A stretch of 64,000 nucleotides of DNA from Parabacteroides faecis (GTDB lineage Bacteria; Bacteroidota; Bacteroidia; Bacteroidales; Tannerellaceae), in assembly GCF_014647375.1 (NCBI RefSeq), contig NZ_BMPB01000001.1, positions 248,001-312,000 on the forward strand, written 5' to 3'. This document shows, in pieces, positions 9,523 through 18,800 of this stretch. The number at the start of each line of letters is the position of its first letter. Position 1 is the stretch's first letter. Below the pieces are notes generated by a model that had not been told where the DNA came from, ran no database searches, and saw only the letters and a program-made list of their open reading frames with translations. The translations under genes were made by a program, and so were the position numbers.

Positions 9523-9798
9523 AAGAAGCGTGGGAACTGTTGATCGTACCTGGCTTCTAGGCTCTCGACTGCCCGCAACAGAGGTATAAACAACAGCCCA
9601 CGCTCTTTACCTATAATAGACCCACGGATACAATATACCCGTAGATGTATATAACAAGGAAAAGAACATGAGCGTTTTGAAGTTGTCTATCATCCACTGT
9701 TGCTGAAATTGTCGAGATTTCGAAGCCTGGATAATATCTTTAAACGCTTATGTTTTCTAATAAATTTGTGTAAGCGGCAACGCTTTGCCCGTTCAGAC
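9523..9798 (-). ncRNA. Probable structured RNA or long leader upstream of susC
   Basis: On the minus strand a perfect -7 box (TATATTTG, plus-strand 9805-9812) is followed by a stretch that folds into nested helices. Plus-strand 9661-9678 pairs with 9742-9757. Inside it, 9689-9697 pairs with about 9728-9736, and a small GAAAT/ATTTC hairpin sits at about 9705-9721. A separate hairpin lies near 9625-9645. A long hairpin at 9523-9608 (arms AAGCGTGGG..CTGTTG and CAACAG..CCCACGCT) ends in a T-rich tract. No open frame covers it. It could be a free RNA of about 275 nt or an attenuated leader of the susC gene. I could not match it to tmRNA, RNase P or SRP RNA. Confidence 0.4.
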
Positions 9799-9997
9799 AC
9801 GCCACAAATATAAAGAGAAGAATTGAATCTCGGCGAGAGAGAGACTATTTATTATTAAAAAGAATAAAAGAAATCTGTCCTCCGGAGAAATTTCTTCAGA
9901 TATCCTTTCAGCCTTCAGCCAACCATCTGCATTGAAAAACAATCATTTCAACTGAAGGGTGAATAAAATGATACAACACTATAAAAATACCATTTTC

Positions 9998-10085
9998 AAA
10001 ACATATATGCTTTGACAACAAAACACCTATGCTTTGCATTCAAAAGTCCTGACTTAACATTTCAAAACATAGGACCTTTTTTCCG
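9998..10085. repeat. Array A: four repeats at exact 22-bp period
   Basis: Units begin at 9998, 10020, 10042 and 10064, each with an AAAA start. Units 1 and 2 share the pattern AAAACAnnTATGCTTTG; units 3 and 4 are degenerate and partly inverted (GTCCT and AGGAC). The array is preceded at 9949 by CAACTGAAGG. The 22-bp period is two helical turns, as for direct-repeat operators. Confidence 0.55.
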
Positions 10086-10247
10086 GCACCTGCCGAATCC
10101 CGGACGGGTGCTTACCCATTTATTTTGAATAACTACCTGTTTTTTTTGAGTAACGTTCCATGTTTCAGTACGACAGTATTGAGAAACAATACCCACAGCC
10201 CAACTGAAGGATGAAAGGTAATAAATAAAATGCTATGGGAGAGATAA

Positions 10248-10335
10248 AAAATACGTATGTTTTTAACGACAAATACGTATGTTTTCCAAATCAAATACTT
10301 ATGTATCTTGCATTGAATACTTATGTTTTTTTCCT
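10248..10335. repeat. Array B: four repeats of ATACkTATGT at exact 22-bp period
   Basis: The 10-mer ATACGTATGT or ATACTTATGT occurs at 10251, 10273, 10295 and 10317, exactly 22 bases apart each time, followed by T-rich sequence. The array lies 60-150 bases upstream of the lipoprotein at 10398. It is preceded at 10201 by CAACTGAAGG, the same 10-mer that precedes array A. The period is not a multiple of three, so it is not a coding repeat. A cooperative operator array is the simplest reading. Confidence 0.7.
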
Positions 10336-10397
10336 GAGATGCAACTATTCAATTTATGATAGCATCATATTGATAAAGACATTAACAACAAATCAGT

Positions 10398-11225
10398 ATG
10401 AAACGATTCATCCGTACTCTTGTATCAACAACTTTGATTGCAGCAGCTTTTTGCCTGTTTTCGTGCGATAATGACAGCGAAGGTTTTGGTTTTACCGGTA
10501 AAGACGGCCTTCCCAGTGCATTTAAAACAGACAACCGAGCGATCTACCTGTCGTATTCCGGTAATCAACTGTTGAAGATGATGGAAAAAGACGGTTCCAC
10601 CACCTCCTTCAATTATGAAGGAAACGAATTTCAGGGTGTCTCCTTTGCCCCTCCTGCAGACCCCAATATCGCAGACGGACATGGATTTGTCGATTTTGAG
10701 AAGGAAGGAAACAAAATCATCGTAAAACAGGGTGGAGAACCGAGCATGGACGTTTCCTATAATCAGGAAATCGAACTGGACGAAAACGGATTACCGATCA
10801 AAATAACGGACCTGGGTGCATTTCAAATGACCGGCGAAGGATATAAGAAGATAGGAGATGGGAGAAATTATTCGATACTGACCTTCGACCCGTCGACAAA
10901 GAACCTGGCAAAGCTCGAAATATTCAGCCTTGAGGATTCGAAGCTTATTACAACCCATACCTTTACATACAACAATCAACCCGGTTCAATGAGCCAGGTG
11001 GAACTGCCGTCATGGTTCTTCGGTTTCTGGTTCCAGAAAAGTTTATATTCAACAGGGGTATATCCCCGCCAATACCTCAGCCACCAAAACACACTTACGG
11101 AAGAAACTATAACGGATGGTGAGACCGGGAACACCCAAACCATACATTATAAATATGCTTACAATAAGCAGTCATATCCGGTATCGGTAGACAATGGGAA
11201 CGAGAGTATGGAGATAAAATACTAA
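10398..11225 (+). CDS. Lipoprotein of unknown function
   Basis: A 275-residue protein with a lipoprotein signal peptide (MKRFIRTLVSTTLIAAAFC, lipobox LFSC). I do not recognise the mature part. It is rich in short beta-strand-like repeats with alternating Tyr, Asn and Gly (YLSYSGNQLLKM, TTSFNYEGNEF, HTFTYNNQPG, IHYKYAYNKQ). These resemble the Rhs-like or DUF4595-type strands of Bacteroidales surface lipoproteins. It follows a duplicated array of 22-bp repeats and is convergent with the nitrilase-fold gene (7-base gap, no clear terminator between). Confidence 0.75.
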   Translation: MKRFIRTLVSTTLIAAAFCLFSCDNDSEGFGFTGKDGLPSAFKTDNRAIYLSYSGNQLLKMMEKDGSTTSFNYEGNEFQGVSFAPPADPNIADGHGFVDFEKEGNKIIVKQGGEPSMDVSYNQEIELDENGLPIKITDLGAFQMTGEGYKKIGDGRNYSILTFDPSTKNLAKLEIFSLEDSKLITTHTFTYNNQPGSMSQVELPSWFFGFWFQKSLYSTGVYPRQYLSHQNTLTEETITDGETGNTQTIHYKYAYNKQSYPVSVDNGNESMEIKY

Positions 11226-11232
11226 CCGGCAG

Positions 11233-12009
11233 TCACAACCCGACAATCCGTATATCATCTTTGTAGGCTTCACATTCTCCTGCCGTTTCTCCTTGGGGAG
11301 TGAGTAAACAGGAGTCGCCTGCATAGATGATACCGGTAGGATCGGTTCCGGCACAGTTGACGGCAATGATATTCGCCCGGTTCTCAACGGCACGTTCACG
11401 GAGAAGACGGTTCCAATCGTCACGGCGCGACTCCGGCCAGTTAGCAATATAGATCGCCGTATCATACCGGTCGTCATTCCGGCTCCAGTCCGGGAAACGG
11501 AGATCATAACAAATATAAGTGGCAAAACGATGTCCCTTCCAATGAAGTACCAACTGCCCTTCCCCCGGAGAGAAACTACCTTTCCTGAAACAATTATGCT
11601 TGTCATAATGCTCATAATGCCCATCCGGGAACACAGCCAGTAAACGATTATAAAATTTCCCTGCTTCCTTATAAATCGTAGAGCCGATCACCAATGCGTT
11701 GCTACTTGCCGCCCATCCTTGCATCCTCCCGATAACTGCCGGATAATAGCTCGCCACCTCATCTTTGTTCTGCACCGCTATTTCTTTATCCTTTTTCTTC
11801 ATTTCACAACCGGAAACAAACAGTTCGGGAAATACGATCACGTCACAACCTTTACATTGCTCCACCCGTTTCTGAAAAGCATCCAGATTTGCTTCCACGT
11901 TTCCCCATGCAAGATGAGCCTGCACCAAAGCAACGCGACAGGTTTCTTTATTTTGGGCCGGGATGGCAATGCTAACCAGTACAAAAAAGGCAACGAACAA
12001 ATATTTCAT
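11233..12009 (-). CDS. Exported carbon-nitrogen hydrolase (nitrilase superfamily)
   Basis: A 258-residue amidase-fold enzyme. The start at 12009 is chosen because it begins a signal peptide (MKYLFVAFFVLVSIAIPAQ); a start at 12036 would place nine extra residues before it. The Glu-Lys-Cys triad is visible: FPELF (Glu62), HYDKHNCF (Lys137) and ICYDLRFP (Cys167). This layout is close to YafV-type omega-amidases. An export signal is unusual for that group and suggests a periplasmic amidase. Substrate unknown. It is divergent from the HAD phosphatase at 12117. Confidence 0.85.
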   Translation of the reverse strand: MKYLFVAFFVLVSIAIPAQNKETCRVALVQAHLAWGNVEANLDAFQKRVEQCKGCDVIVFPELFVSGCEMKKKDKEIAVQNKDEVASYYPAVIGRMQGWAASSNALVIGSTIYKEAGKFYNRLLAVFPDGHYEHYDKHNCFRKGSFSPGEGQLVLHWKGHRFATYICYDLRFPDWSRNDDRYDTAIYIANWPESRRDDWNRLLRERAVENRANIIAVNCAGTDPTGIIYAGDSCLLTPQGETAGECEAYKDDIRIVGL

Positions 12010-12097
12010 ATATTCAGAATTAAGAGACGGTCGCAAATATAGAAAAATAATACATCACTATATGACCGGAAGTACAGGATTATAGCGGGAATCTATA

Positions 12098-12105
12098 TAT
12101 CTTTG
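12098..12105 (+). promoter_or_regulatory. -7 promoter box (TATCTTTG) of the HAD gene
   Basis: Exact TAnnTTTG match ending 11 bases before the ATG at 12117, so the transcript would have a very short leader or none. Confidence 0.55.
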
Positions 12106-12116
12106 CTTCTAAAAAA

Positions 12117-12752
12117 ATGAATCTATCTGAGACAGAGACTTTAATATGGGATTGGAACGGGACGTTGCTGGATGATGTAGATGCGAATGTCAAGGTTATC
12201 AACAAAATGCTTTTAAAAAGGGACTTGCCTCTGCTGGATTTACATACTTATAAAGATATATTCTGCTTCCCGGTCAAACAGTTTCATATCCGGATAGGTA
12301 TCGACTTTAGTAAAGAATCGATCGAAGAAATTTCAGCCGAATATATGGAGCTTTATAAAAGTTACGAAAGCTGTCTGAAATTAAATGCCGACGCCCCTTT
12401 TATACTGGACTCGATAAACGCAAAAGGCATAGACCAATACATATTATCTGCCGCTGGAAAAAACGATCTGTTACGTATGCTCGACCATTTCCATTTAACA
12501 GATAAGTTCAAAGGGATATACGGTTCAGAAGATATTTGTGCAACCGGTAAAGTCGGGATCGGACAGAAACTGATCAAAGACAACTCCCTGAATCCCGACA
12601 AAGCAATTATAATCGGAGATACGGTACATGATGCAGAAGTAGCAAAAACATTAGGGATAAAATGTATTCTTTATGCCGGTGGACATAACAGTTATGATCT
12701 TTTAAAAAGTGAATCCAAAGTCATCGCCAACTTAAAAGACATAGATATATAA
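12117..12752 (+). CDS. HAD-superfamily hydrolase, phosphoglycolate-phosphatase-like
   Basis: A 211-residue cytosolic phosphatase. Motif I is WDWNGTLLDD (Asp12 nucleophile; the second acidic residue is replaced by Asn14, giving DWNGT). A helical cap covers about residues 20-85. Motif II lies in YILSAAGKNDL, the motif III lysine in TGKVGIGQKL, and motif IV in IIIGDTVHDAEVAK. The DxN form of motif I is a family variant and may affect activity or metal use. It stands alone between divergent and convergent neighbours. Confidence 0.82.
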   Translation: MNLSETETLIWDWNGTLLDDVDANVKVINKMLLKRDLPLLDLHTYKDIFCFPVKQFHIRIGIDFSKESIEEISAEYMELYKSYESCLKLNADAPFILDSINAKGIDQYILSAAGKNDLLRMLDHFHLTDKFKGIYGSEDICATGKVGIGQKLIKDNSLNPDKAIIIGDTVHDAEVAKTLGIKCILYAGGHNSYDLLKSESKVIANLKDIDI

Positions 12753-12762
12753 ATTTGAGACA

Positions 12763-13305
12763 TTAATAACTACGTACTGTCGTCTTTGTTTGGCCAGTCA
12801 TAAAGCTATTCATAAAAACATTTTCGTAGAGGACCCCTAATGTGTCGGAAACGACACAGGTGGTCTTATAAATAGTGCCATTGCATGTCCACTCTAATTC
12901 CACTTCTTCCAGTCCAAGACGCAACAGCAACATTTGATCCAAACTATTCTTTACATCTTTCCTGATATTTTCTGCCTTTTCTTTATCAATAGAAGAGAAC
13001 TCTTTCAAACTCACCAATCTTGTTTTCCCATACGCTTCAGCAGGATAGCCTGTACCATCAAGTATCGCAAGCTTAACCCTCTCCAGATCCTCTTCCGTAG
13101 AAATCTTGCCGAGGTATTTATAATCTGTAAGGACATATTCAAGGTGATATTCAACCGTATTTTTCATTATCGCATCCAGTTGTTGTTTCCATAAAACGGA
13201 ATCGGCCGACTGACTGCCGGACAAGTGCGTTGTAGCTCCACACCAAAAAGATATCCCCATGAATAAGCAAAAGAAAAAGCTGATAATGATTATTCTTGTT
13301 TTCAT
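12763..13305 (-). CDS. Small exported protein, unknown function
   Basis: A 180-residue protein with an N-terminal hydrophobic signal (MKTRIIIISFFFCLFMGIS). The mature part has one helical stretch with many Lys and Glu (residues about 95-125) and two cysteines in the C-terminal portion (TCNGTIYKTTC). No family recognised. It is convergent with the HAD gene, 10 bases apart. A TAnnTTTG box at 13514-13521 on the minus strand would give a leader of about 200 nt. Confidence 0.7.
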   Translation of the reverse strand: MKTRIIIISFFFCLFMGISFWCGATTHLSGSQSADSVLWKQQLDAIMKNTVEYHLEYVLTDYKYLGKISTEEDLERVKLAILDGTGYPAEAYGKTRLVSLKEFSSIDKEKAENIRKDVKNSLDQMLLLRLGLEEVELEWTCNGTIYKTTCVVSDTLGVLYENVFMNSFMTGQTKTTVRSY

Positions 13306-13513
13306 AATGTTTGAGTATTAATTAGAAATATGCGAAATTACAATCCTCATATGGTTTCTATGAGACCCCATCAAACACGATCGATTCTTTTTATAGGCTT
13401 AGTTTAATTTACTTGTGGATATTATTGACTTCAAATACAAACAACAGGAGCCGGCCCTATTATTTTGCAATTATCGAATTTCATAAATCTATTGATAACA
13501 GGTATGTCACGCA

Positions 13514-13521
13514 CAAATGTA
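13514..13521 (-). promoter_or_regulatory. -7 promoter box (TACATTTG on the minus strand)
   Basis: Exact TAnnTTTG match reading towards the 13305 gene. No -33 element at the usual spacing. Confidence 0.4.
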
Positions 13522-13817
13522 ACAATATTGCAGACAAATAAGTAAAACGCCCTTATGTTTTAATTAATTTTAAATAATCATTTTAAGAAATAAGAAGAAA
13601 GATAGGAAACACACAACATTAAACTCTCATTCGGTATGAAACTAAAAGTAACAATACAAGCAATACATTATACACACCTCAACTTATAATTGAATAATAA
13701 TGCCTCTATAATAATAAGATAAATTATCAAGAGGTAATACGTCCCCCATATCAGATTCAAATTTAGTAAAAACTGAAATAAACTAATTTGATTCAGCCTA
13801 ACTTCCTCAGATAAAAA

Positions 13818-13844
13818 CGCCATAGTTTTCATAGAACTATGGCG
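13818..13844. terminator. Isolated terminator-like hairpin
   Basis: A perfect 10-bp stem (13818-13827 with 13835-13844) flanked by AAAAA and TTTTT. It stands in a gene-free region, so whatever transcript it ends is not an annotated gene. Confidence 0.7.
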
Positions 13845-14309
13845 CTTTTTCTTATATTATTTTATTAATAATACAAAATAATAAGCTTTTAAAGACTATA
13901 AAAATGGACAATATCACTAAACTAATGGATAATATTTCGATTTGCCGTAAAAAGATCAAATAAATAACAGTTTGCAACACCCAATTTTAGCCTAATGCCA
14001 TAGTTCTATGAAGACTATAGCAATAGAGTTAACAAAATCTAATTACAAACCAGAAAGACTACAGTCTTTCACAAATAAAATTATAACATGACCTGAAAGT
14101 TCCGTAGTCGTATTATTCAATTACATGCTCTAAAAGAATGTGTAATCTTAATTTGTTAAATTAGATCTAATATAATCATCTTTTGCTATACCAGGCAAAA
14201 GCCTGCTTACATACAATCATTATTATTTAGTTGCAAATAAGTAATCACTGATTGTACAAATGATATTTTTTGCACCTAGTATTTATATTTATGAAAAGGA
14301 CAAGAGAAA
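13845..14309. other. AT-rich gene-free region upstream of the NHL lipoprotein
   Basis: No convincing open frame. It contains a second, imperfect copy in opposite orientation of the hairpin at 13818 (at 13996-14022, sharing GCCATAGTTCTATGAA). A short CAGGC/GCCTG hairpin lies at 14192-14205. No perfect promoter box was seen just before 14310. Confidence 0.5.
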
Positions 14310-15683
14310 ATGAAAACCTCGAAAATAAATGTAACCTTATTCTATCTATTCACCATATTTCTTTTTATGGGAGGATTTATTGCCTGTAATAACGAGAATA
14401 ACTCCTCCGGAAATGAACCTTATTCACCTGATAAGCCATTGGTTGTAACGAATATCGGACCGGAAAAAGGAGGGATCGGAACCCGTGTAGTGGTTAGCGG
14501 TTCTAACTTTGGAGACGACATATCTAAAGTGAAGCTGTTTTTCAACCAGAAAGAAGCCCTGATCTTAAAACTACAAAGTAACGCCATCTATGCAATGGTG
14601 CCCAAACAACCTGGAGAATACTCTACTATCAAAGTTGCAGTAGAAGAAGGGAAAAATGGAGACGGATCACCCAAATACAGGGAGGAGACACTTAAAGACA
14701 AAAAATTCAAATACAATATTAAATCCACCGTCACTACCGTAGCCGGACAATTAGACGTGAAAACGGCAGCAGACGGTCCGGCTTTGGAAGGATCATTCGG
14801 ACGCCCTGTCATGCTAGCCGTCGACAATGAAGGGACAGTACTGGTTGCCGACGACGGGGGCAAAATGGTCCGGATGCTATCTATACAGGACAACAAACTC
14901 AGCACTGTTCTTTCAGGAATGCACGAACCCTGGCAATGTTCGTTTAATCTGGATTTTACAAACTATTATGTATTGGAAAGACGTACAGCCATGCGCCCGC
15001 TTCTTTTCTACGGTTTGTATAAATCGAGTAACTGGCAGGAAGCCGAGGCTTACTATGATCAAAAAAATGAGAAAGGAGACTATATCGCCGGTGCTATGGA
15101 TTATTTCGGACTAGCTGCTGACAACGATTATGTCTTCCTGTTATCTTCATCGGGTAAACGACTGATCCGCGTGAACATAGCGACCAAAAAGGTAGAACTG
15201 ATCGGAGAAAATCTGAACATGGATTCATGGGCACACATTGCCTATAACAAAGTGAACGGATACCTATATATCACTTCCGAAGCTTGGGGACGTCTCTACC
15301 GCCTGGACCCTTATCATACTCCGGCCGGACATACCACCCCGTGGATAACACAAAATGAAGTAAAACATATTGTTGGGACAGGAAGAGGTGATGCTATAGA
15401 AGGTAACGGGAAGGCTGCACAATTAGGTAAAATAGAAGGAATGGCCACCGATCAGGAAGGAAACGTCTATCTGGCTGACTATACCAATCATGTTATTTGG
15501 AAAGTAGACGAAGAATTCAATGCTACCATCTTCGCCGGAGTCCCGGGAGAAGCCGGATATAAGGACGGGAAACCGCAGGAAGCACTCTTTAATACCCCTT
15601 ATGATGTAGCAGCTACCCCCGACGGCATCCTTTATGTAGCCGACACCTACAATTATTTGATCCGTTGTATTGCTATTCAATAA
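14310..15683 (+). CDS. IPT/TIG and NHL-repeat surface lipoprotein
   Basis: A 457-residue lipoprotein (signal with lipobox GGFIAC). An IPT/TIG immunoglobulin-like domain spans about residues 40-130 (VVTNIGPEKGGIGTRVVVSGSNFG). An NHL beta-propeller follows (AVDNEGTVLVAD, MATDQEGNVYLADYTNHVIWKV, ATPDGILYVADTYNYLIRCI). Proteins with this layout commonly precede SusC/SusD in Bacteroidales and are thought to be surface glycan-binding proteins. It is the first gene of the plus-strand unit, 22 bases before the SusC start. Confidence 0.87.
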   Translation: MKTSKINVTLFYLFTIFLFMGGFIACNNENNSSGNEPYSPDKPLVVTNIGPEKGGIGTRVVVSGSNFGDDISKVKLFFNQKEALILKLQSNAIYAMVPKQPGEYSTIKVAVEEGKNGDGSPKYREETLKDKKFKYNIKSTVTTVAGQLDVKTAADGPALEGSFGRPVMLAVDNEGTVLVADDGGKMVRMLSIQDNKLSTVLSGMHEPWQCSFNLDFTNYYVLERRTAMRPLLFYGLYKSSNWQEAEAYYDQKNEKGDYIAGAMDYFGLAADNDYVFLLSSSGKRLIRVNIATKKVELIGENLNMDSWAHIAYNKVNGYLYITSEAWGRLYRLDPYHTPAGHTTPWITQNEVKHIVGTGRGDAIEGNGKAAQLGKIEGMATDQEGNVYLADYTNHVIWKVDEEFNATIFAGVPGEAGYKDGKPQEALFNTPYDVAATPDGILYVADTYNYLIRCIAIQ

Positions 15684-15705
15684 CCATAGATTAAAATACA
15701 TAAGA

Positions 15706-18700
15706 ATGAAAAAATATATCGCATTGTTCGTCATATTTATGACGATACTACCGGCTTTTGCCCTGGCACAGACAACGATTAAAGTTGAAGGAGTAGTCAC
15801 AGATGCTAATAATGAGACACAGATCGGTGTGAACATCTACCCACGCGATAATCCGACGCAGGGAACTGTCACGAATCTGGACGGGAAATACACGATTGAG
15901 GTTAAACCCGGTACGACACTGGTTTTCTCCTACATCGGATTCAAATCGCAGGAAATCAAAATCGGAACAGCCAAGTCTCAAACAATCAACGTTGTACTGG
16001 ATACCGATGCCCAACAACTGGAAGAAGTGAGTATTGTCGGATATAGTACACAACGAAAAGTGAGTGTGGTCGGGGCCATCACAAGTGTTAAACCTACTTC
16101 ACTGAATGTCGGTGGTGTTACCTCCGTCAGTAACGCCCTTGCCGGACGTGTGGCCGGACTGATCGGTATCCAGCAAAGCGGCGAACCGGGCAATGACGTC
16201 TCTGAATTCTGGATTCGCGGTATCAGTACCTTCGGTGCTAACAGCAGCGCATTAATATTGATAGACGGAATAGACCGGGGAAGTTCCAGCCTGAACGAAC
16301 TCGCACCCGAAGATATCGAAAGTTTTTCTGTCCTGAAAGATGCTACGGCTACGGCAGTATATGGGGCCAAAGGAGCCAACGGAGTCGTATTGATCAACAC
16401 CAAGCGTGGCGCAGAAGGGAAAGTATCGATCAATGCCAGCGTAAAAACAATGATCGAAACACTTCCCAGGCTTCCGAACTATCTACGGGCTTATGATTAT
16501 GCCAAACTAGCCAACGAAGCAAAAGTGGTGAGAGGCGACAGATCGGTCTATTCACCCGAAATATTCGATATCATAAAATATCATATGGATCCTGATTTGT
16601 ATCCGGATGTCAGCTGGCAGGACGAGATATTGAAAAAACGGACATTGGGTGTACAAGGAAATATCAATATCTCCGGTGGTAGTAAACTGGCTCGTTACTA
16701 TATGAGTGCATTCTACCGGACCAACGATGCCATTTACAATCAAACCGGTATGGACCGTTACCACTCGAATGTCAGACGTAACCAATATACCTTCAGAAGT
16801 AATATCGACGTCGATCTGACCAAAAGTACACTGGTGAGCTTGCTTTTGTCCGCCAAACTGGTCGACATGAACCGGCCGGGTATGGGTACAACCAAAGAGA
16901 TATGGGGCGCACAGGCATCCTTAACTCCCTTGACAGTCCCGGTTGTCTATTCAAACGGGCAACTTCCAGCTTACGGAAAAGGGGAACAAACCTCTCCATC
17001 TGTATTACTGAATGAAACCGGATTTCTGACCGACCGCGACAACTCCATCGAATCATTACTGAAAATAGAACAATCACTCGATTTCATCACAAAAGGATTA
17101 AAAGTAACCGGTTCTCTGTCATTCGACAATTACAACAATCACCTTACCAGCCGGACTAAAATGCCGGACCTGTATAAAGCTACTGATCGCAACTGGAACA
17201 CCGGCGAACTGATGACACTCAAAACAGTGGTTGCCCAACCGATGACTTTCAAAAGTACTTCATATGGGATCCGTACTATTTATATAGAAGGGAAAGTCGA
17301 ATACAACCGATTGTTCGCCGAAAAGCACCGTATAGGAGGTCTGTTCTTATACAACCAGAAAGACTATCAACGAACAGATGCGGATGGCGAACTGGCCTCT
17401 ATCCCTCATCGTAACCAGGGTATTGCCGGACGTCTTACCTATTCTTATAATGATATCTACTTCATAGAAGGTAATTTCGGATACAACGGGTCTGAGAACT
17501 TCCCTAAAGGGGAACGTTTTGGATTTTTCCCTTCGGGAGCCTTGGGTTATGTGCTTTCCAACTATCCGCTGATAAAAGAAAAAGCTCCGTTCATCAGCAC
17601 TCTGAAACTCCGTTATTCGTACGGATTAGTAGGAAACGACCAGATCAGCAACGATGTCCGCTTCCCCTACCTCACAACCGTAAATATGAGTGCACCGGGA
17701 TATGTGTTCGGCGACCAGCATCAGAACTCTGGAGGTGGAGTAACCGACGCCGTATTAGGATCGACCGGCCTGGTCTGGGAAAAAGCAATCAAGCAGAACT
17801 TCGGTATCGACCTGACACTTTGGGAAGCACTCGACATCACAGTAGATGCTTTCATCGACAAACGTAATAATATTTTTATGGAACGTGCAACTCTACCAGG
17901 CACTATCGGTGTCGGCACCAAACCCTGGGGAAATGTAGGTAAAATGAAAAGCTGGGGAGCTGACGGAACTGCCTCTTATACCCATCGTTTCGGCAATGTA
18001 GCGGTTGAATTACGCGGTAACTTCACACTGACTAGAGATAAAATCATAGATTATGATGAGGTTCCTCCCCGCTATCCTTATCTGGCCAAAAAGGGAACCA
18101 GCTATGGTGTGACCCGGGGATTGATCGCCTTAGGACTCTTTAAAGATGAAGATGATGTGAAGAACAGTCCTACACAATTCGGGAAAGTCCTTCCGGGAGA
18201 CATCAAATATCAGGATATCAACGGCGATGGCCGTATAGACGATTATGATATCGCACCTATCGGTAATTCCAACGTCCCGAAAATCCAATACGGGTTTGCA
18301 ACCAGTGCCAATTGGAAAGGTTTCGATATCAGCGTCTTTTTCAGAGGAGCCGCACAGGTGGATTACTTTATGGGGGGTAACGGATATTATCCGTTCGCCG
18401 GAGGTGTGACCGGTAACGTTCTTTCTATTGTAAACGATCAGAGTAACCGCTGGACACCGGCTTCATATTCAGGAGATCCGTCGACAGAAAATCCGAATGC
18501 CCGTTTCCCTCGTCTTACATACGGAGAAAATATAAATAACAACCGTCCCTCTTCTTTCTGGCTCGCCGATGCAGGGTATCTTCGCTTGAAAACGCTTGAA
18601 ATAGGATACACGGTCCCTAAAAAGATTTTGTCGAAAATAAACATGACAAACCTGCGTATCTCTTTCCTCGGCGACAACTTATGTGTCTGGGATAAAGTGA

Positions 18701-18789
18701 AATTATGGGATCCCGAACAAGCAAGCGACAATGGAGCTGTTTATCCCATCACCCGTTCCTATTCTATGGTTTTACAAGTTTCATTTTAA
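15706..18789 (+). CDS. SusC/RagA-family TonB-linked outer-membrane transporter
   Basis: A 1027-residue transporter. The ATG at 15706 is chosen over 15670 because it begins the signal peptide (MKKYIALFVIFMTILPAFALA) and lies downstream of the preceding stop. A carboxypeptidase-like domain (GVNIYPRDNPTQGTVTNLDGKY) is followed by LEEVSIVGY, the plug with IDGIDRGSSSLNELAPEDIESFSVLKDA, and the barrel ending in MVLQVSF. There is no STN domain. It pairs with the SusD 11 bases downstream. Confidence 0.93.
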   Translation: MKKYIALFVIFMTILPAFALAQTTIKVEGVVTDANNETQIGVNIYPRDNPTQGTVTNLDGKYTIEVKPGTTLVFSYIGFKSQEIKIGTAKSQTINVVLDTDAQQLEEVSIVGYSTQRKVSVVGAITSVKPTSLNVGGVTSVSNALAGRVAGLIGIQQSGEPGNDVSEFWIRGISTFGANSSALILIDGIDRGSSSLNELAPEDIESFSVLKDATATAVYGAKGANGVVLINTKRGAEGKVSINASVKTMIETLPRLPNYLRAYDYAKLANEAKVVRGDRSVYSPEIFDIIKYHMDPDLYPDVSWQDEILKKRTLGVQGNINISGGSKLARYYMSAFYRTNDAIYNQTGMDRYHSNVRRNQYTFRSNIDVDLTKSTLVSLLLSAKLVDMNRPGMGTTKEIWGAQASLTPLTVPVVYSNGQLPAYGKGEQTSPSVLLNETGFLTDRDNSIESLLKIEQSLDFITKGLKVTGSLSFDNYNNHLTSRTKMPDLYKATDRNWNTGELMTLKTVVAQPMTFKSTSYGIRTIYIEGKVEYNRLFAEKHRIGGLFLYNQKDYQRTDADGELASIPHRNQGIAGRLTYSYNDIYFIEGNFGYNGSENFPKGERFGFFPSGALGYVLSNYPLIKEKAPFISTLKLRYSYGLVGNDQISNDVRFPYLTTVNMSAPGYVFGDQHQNSGGGVTDAVLGSTGLVWEKAIKQNFGIDLTLWEALDITVDAFIDKRNNIFMERATLPGTIGVGTKPWGNVGKMKSWGADGTASYTHRFGNVAVELRGNFTLTRDKIIDYDEVPPRYPYLAKKGTSYGVTRGLIALGLFKDEDDVKNSPTQFGKVLPGDIKYQDINGDGRIDDYDIAPIGNSNVPKIQYGFATSANWKGFDISVFFRGAAQVDYFMGGNGYYPFAGGVTGNVLSIVNDQSNRWTPASYSGDPSTENPNARFPRLTYGENINNNRPSSFWLADAGYLRLKTLEIGYTVPKKILSKINMTNLRISFLGDNLCVWDKVKLWDPEQASDNGAVYPITRSYSMVLQVSF

Positions 18790-18800
18790 TATATCGGATC

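Noticed and set aside
10235..10471. Plus-strand open frame with repeated TYVF peptides
   Set aside because: It is produced by the 22-bp DNA repeats, which change frame at each unit, and it overlaps the real lipoprotein start.
14240..14310. Promoter directly before the NHL lipoprotein (TTTTTTG with TATATTTA)
   Set aside because: The spacing between the two elements is only about 11 bases, far short of the normal 19-21.
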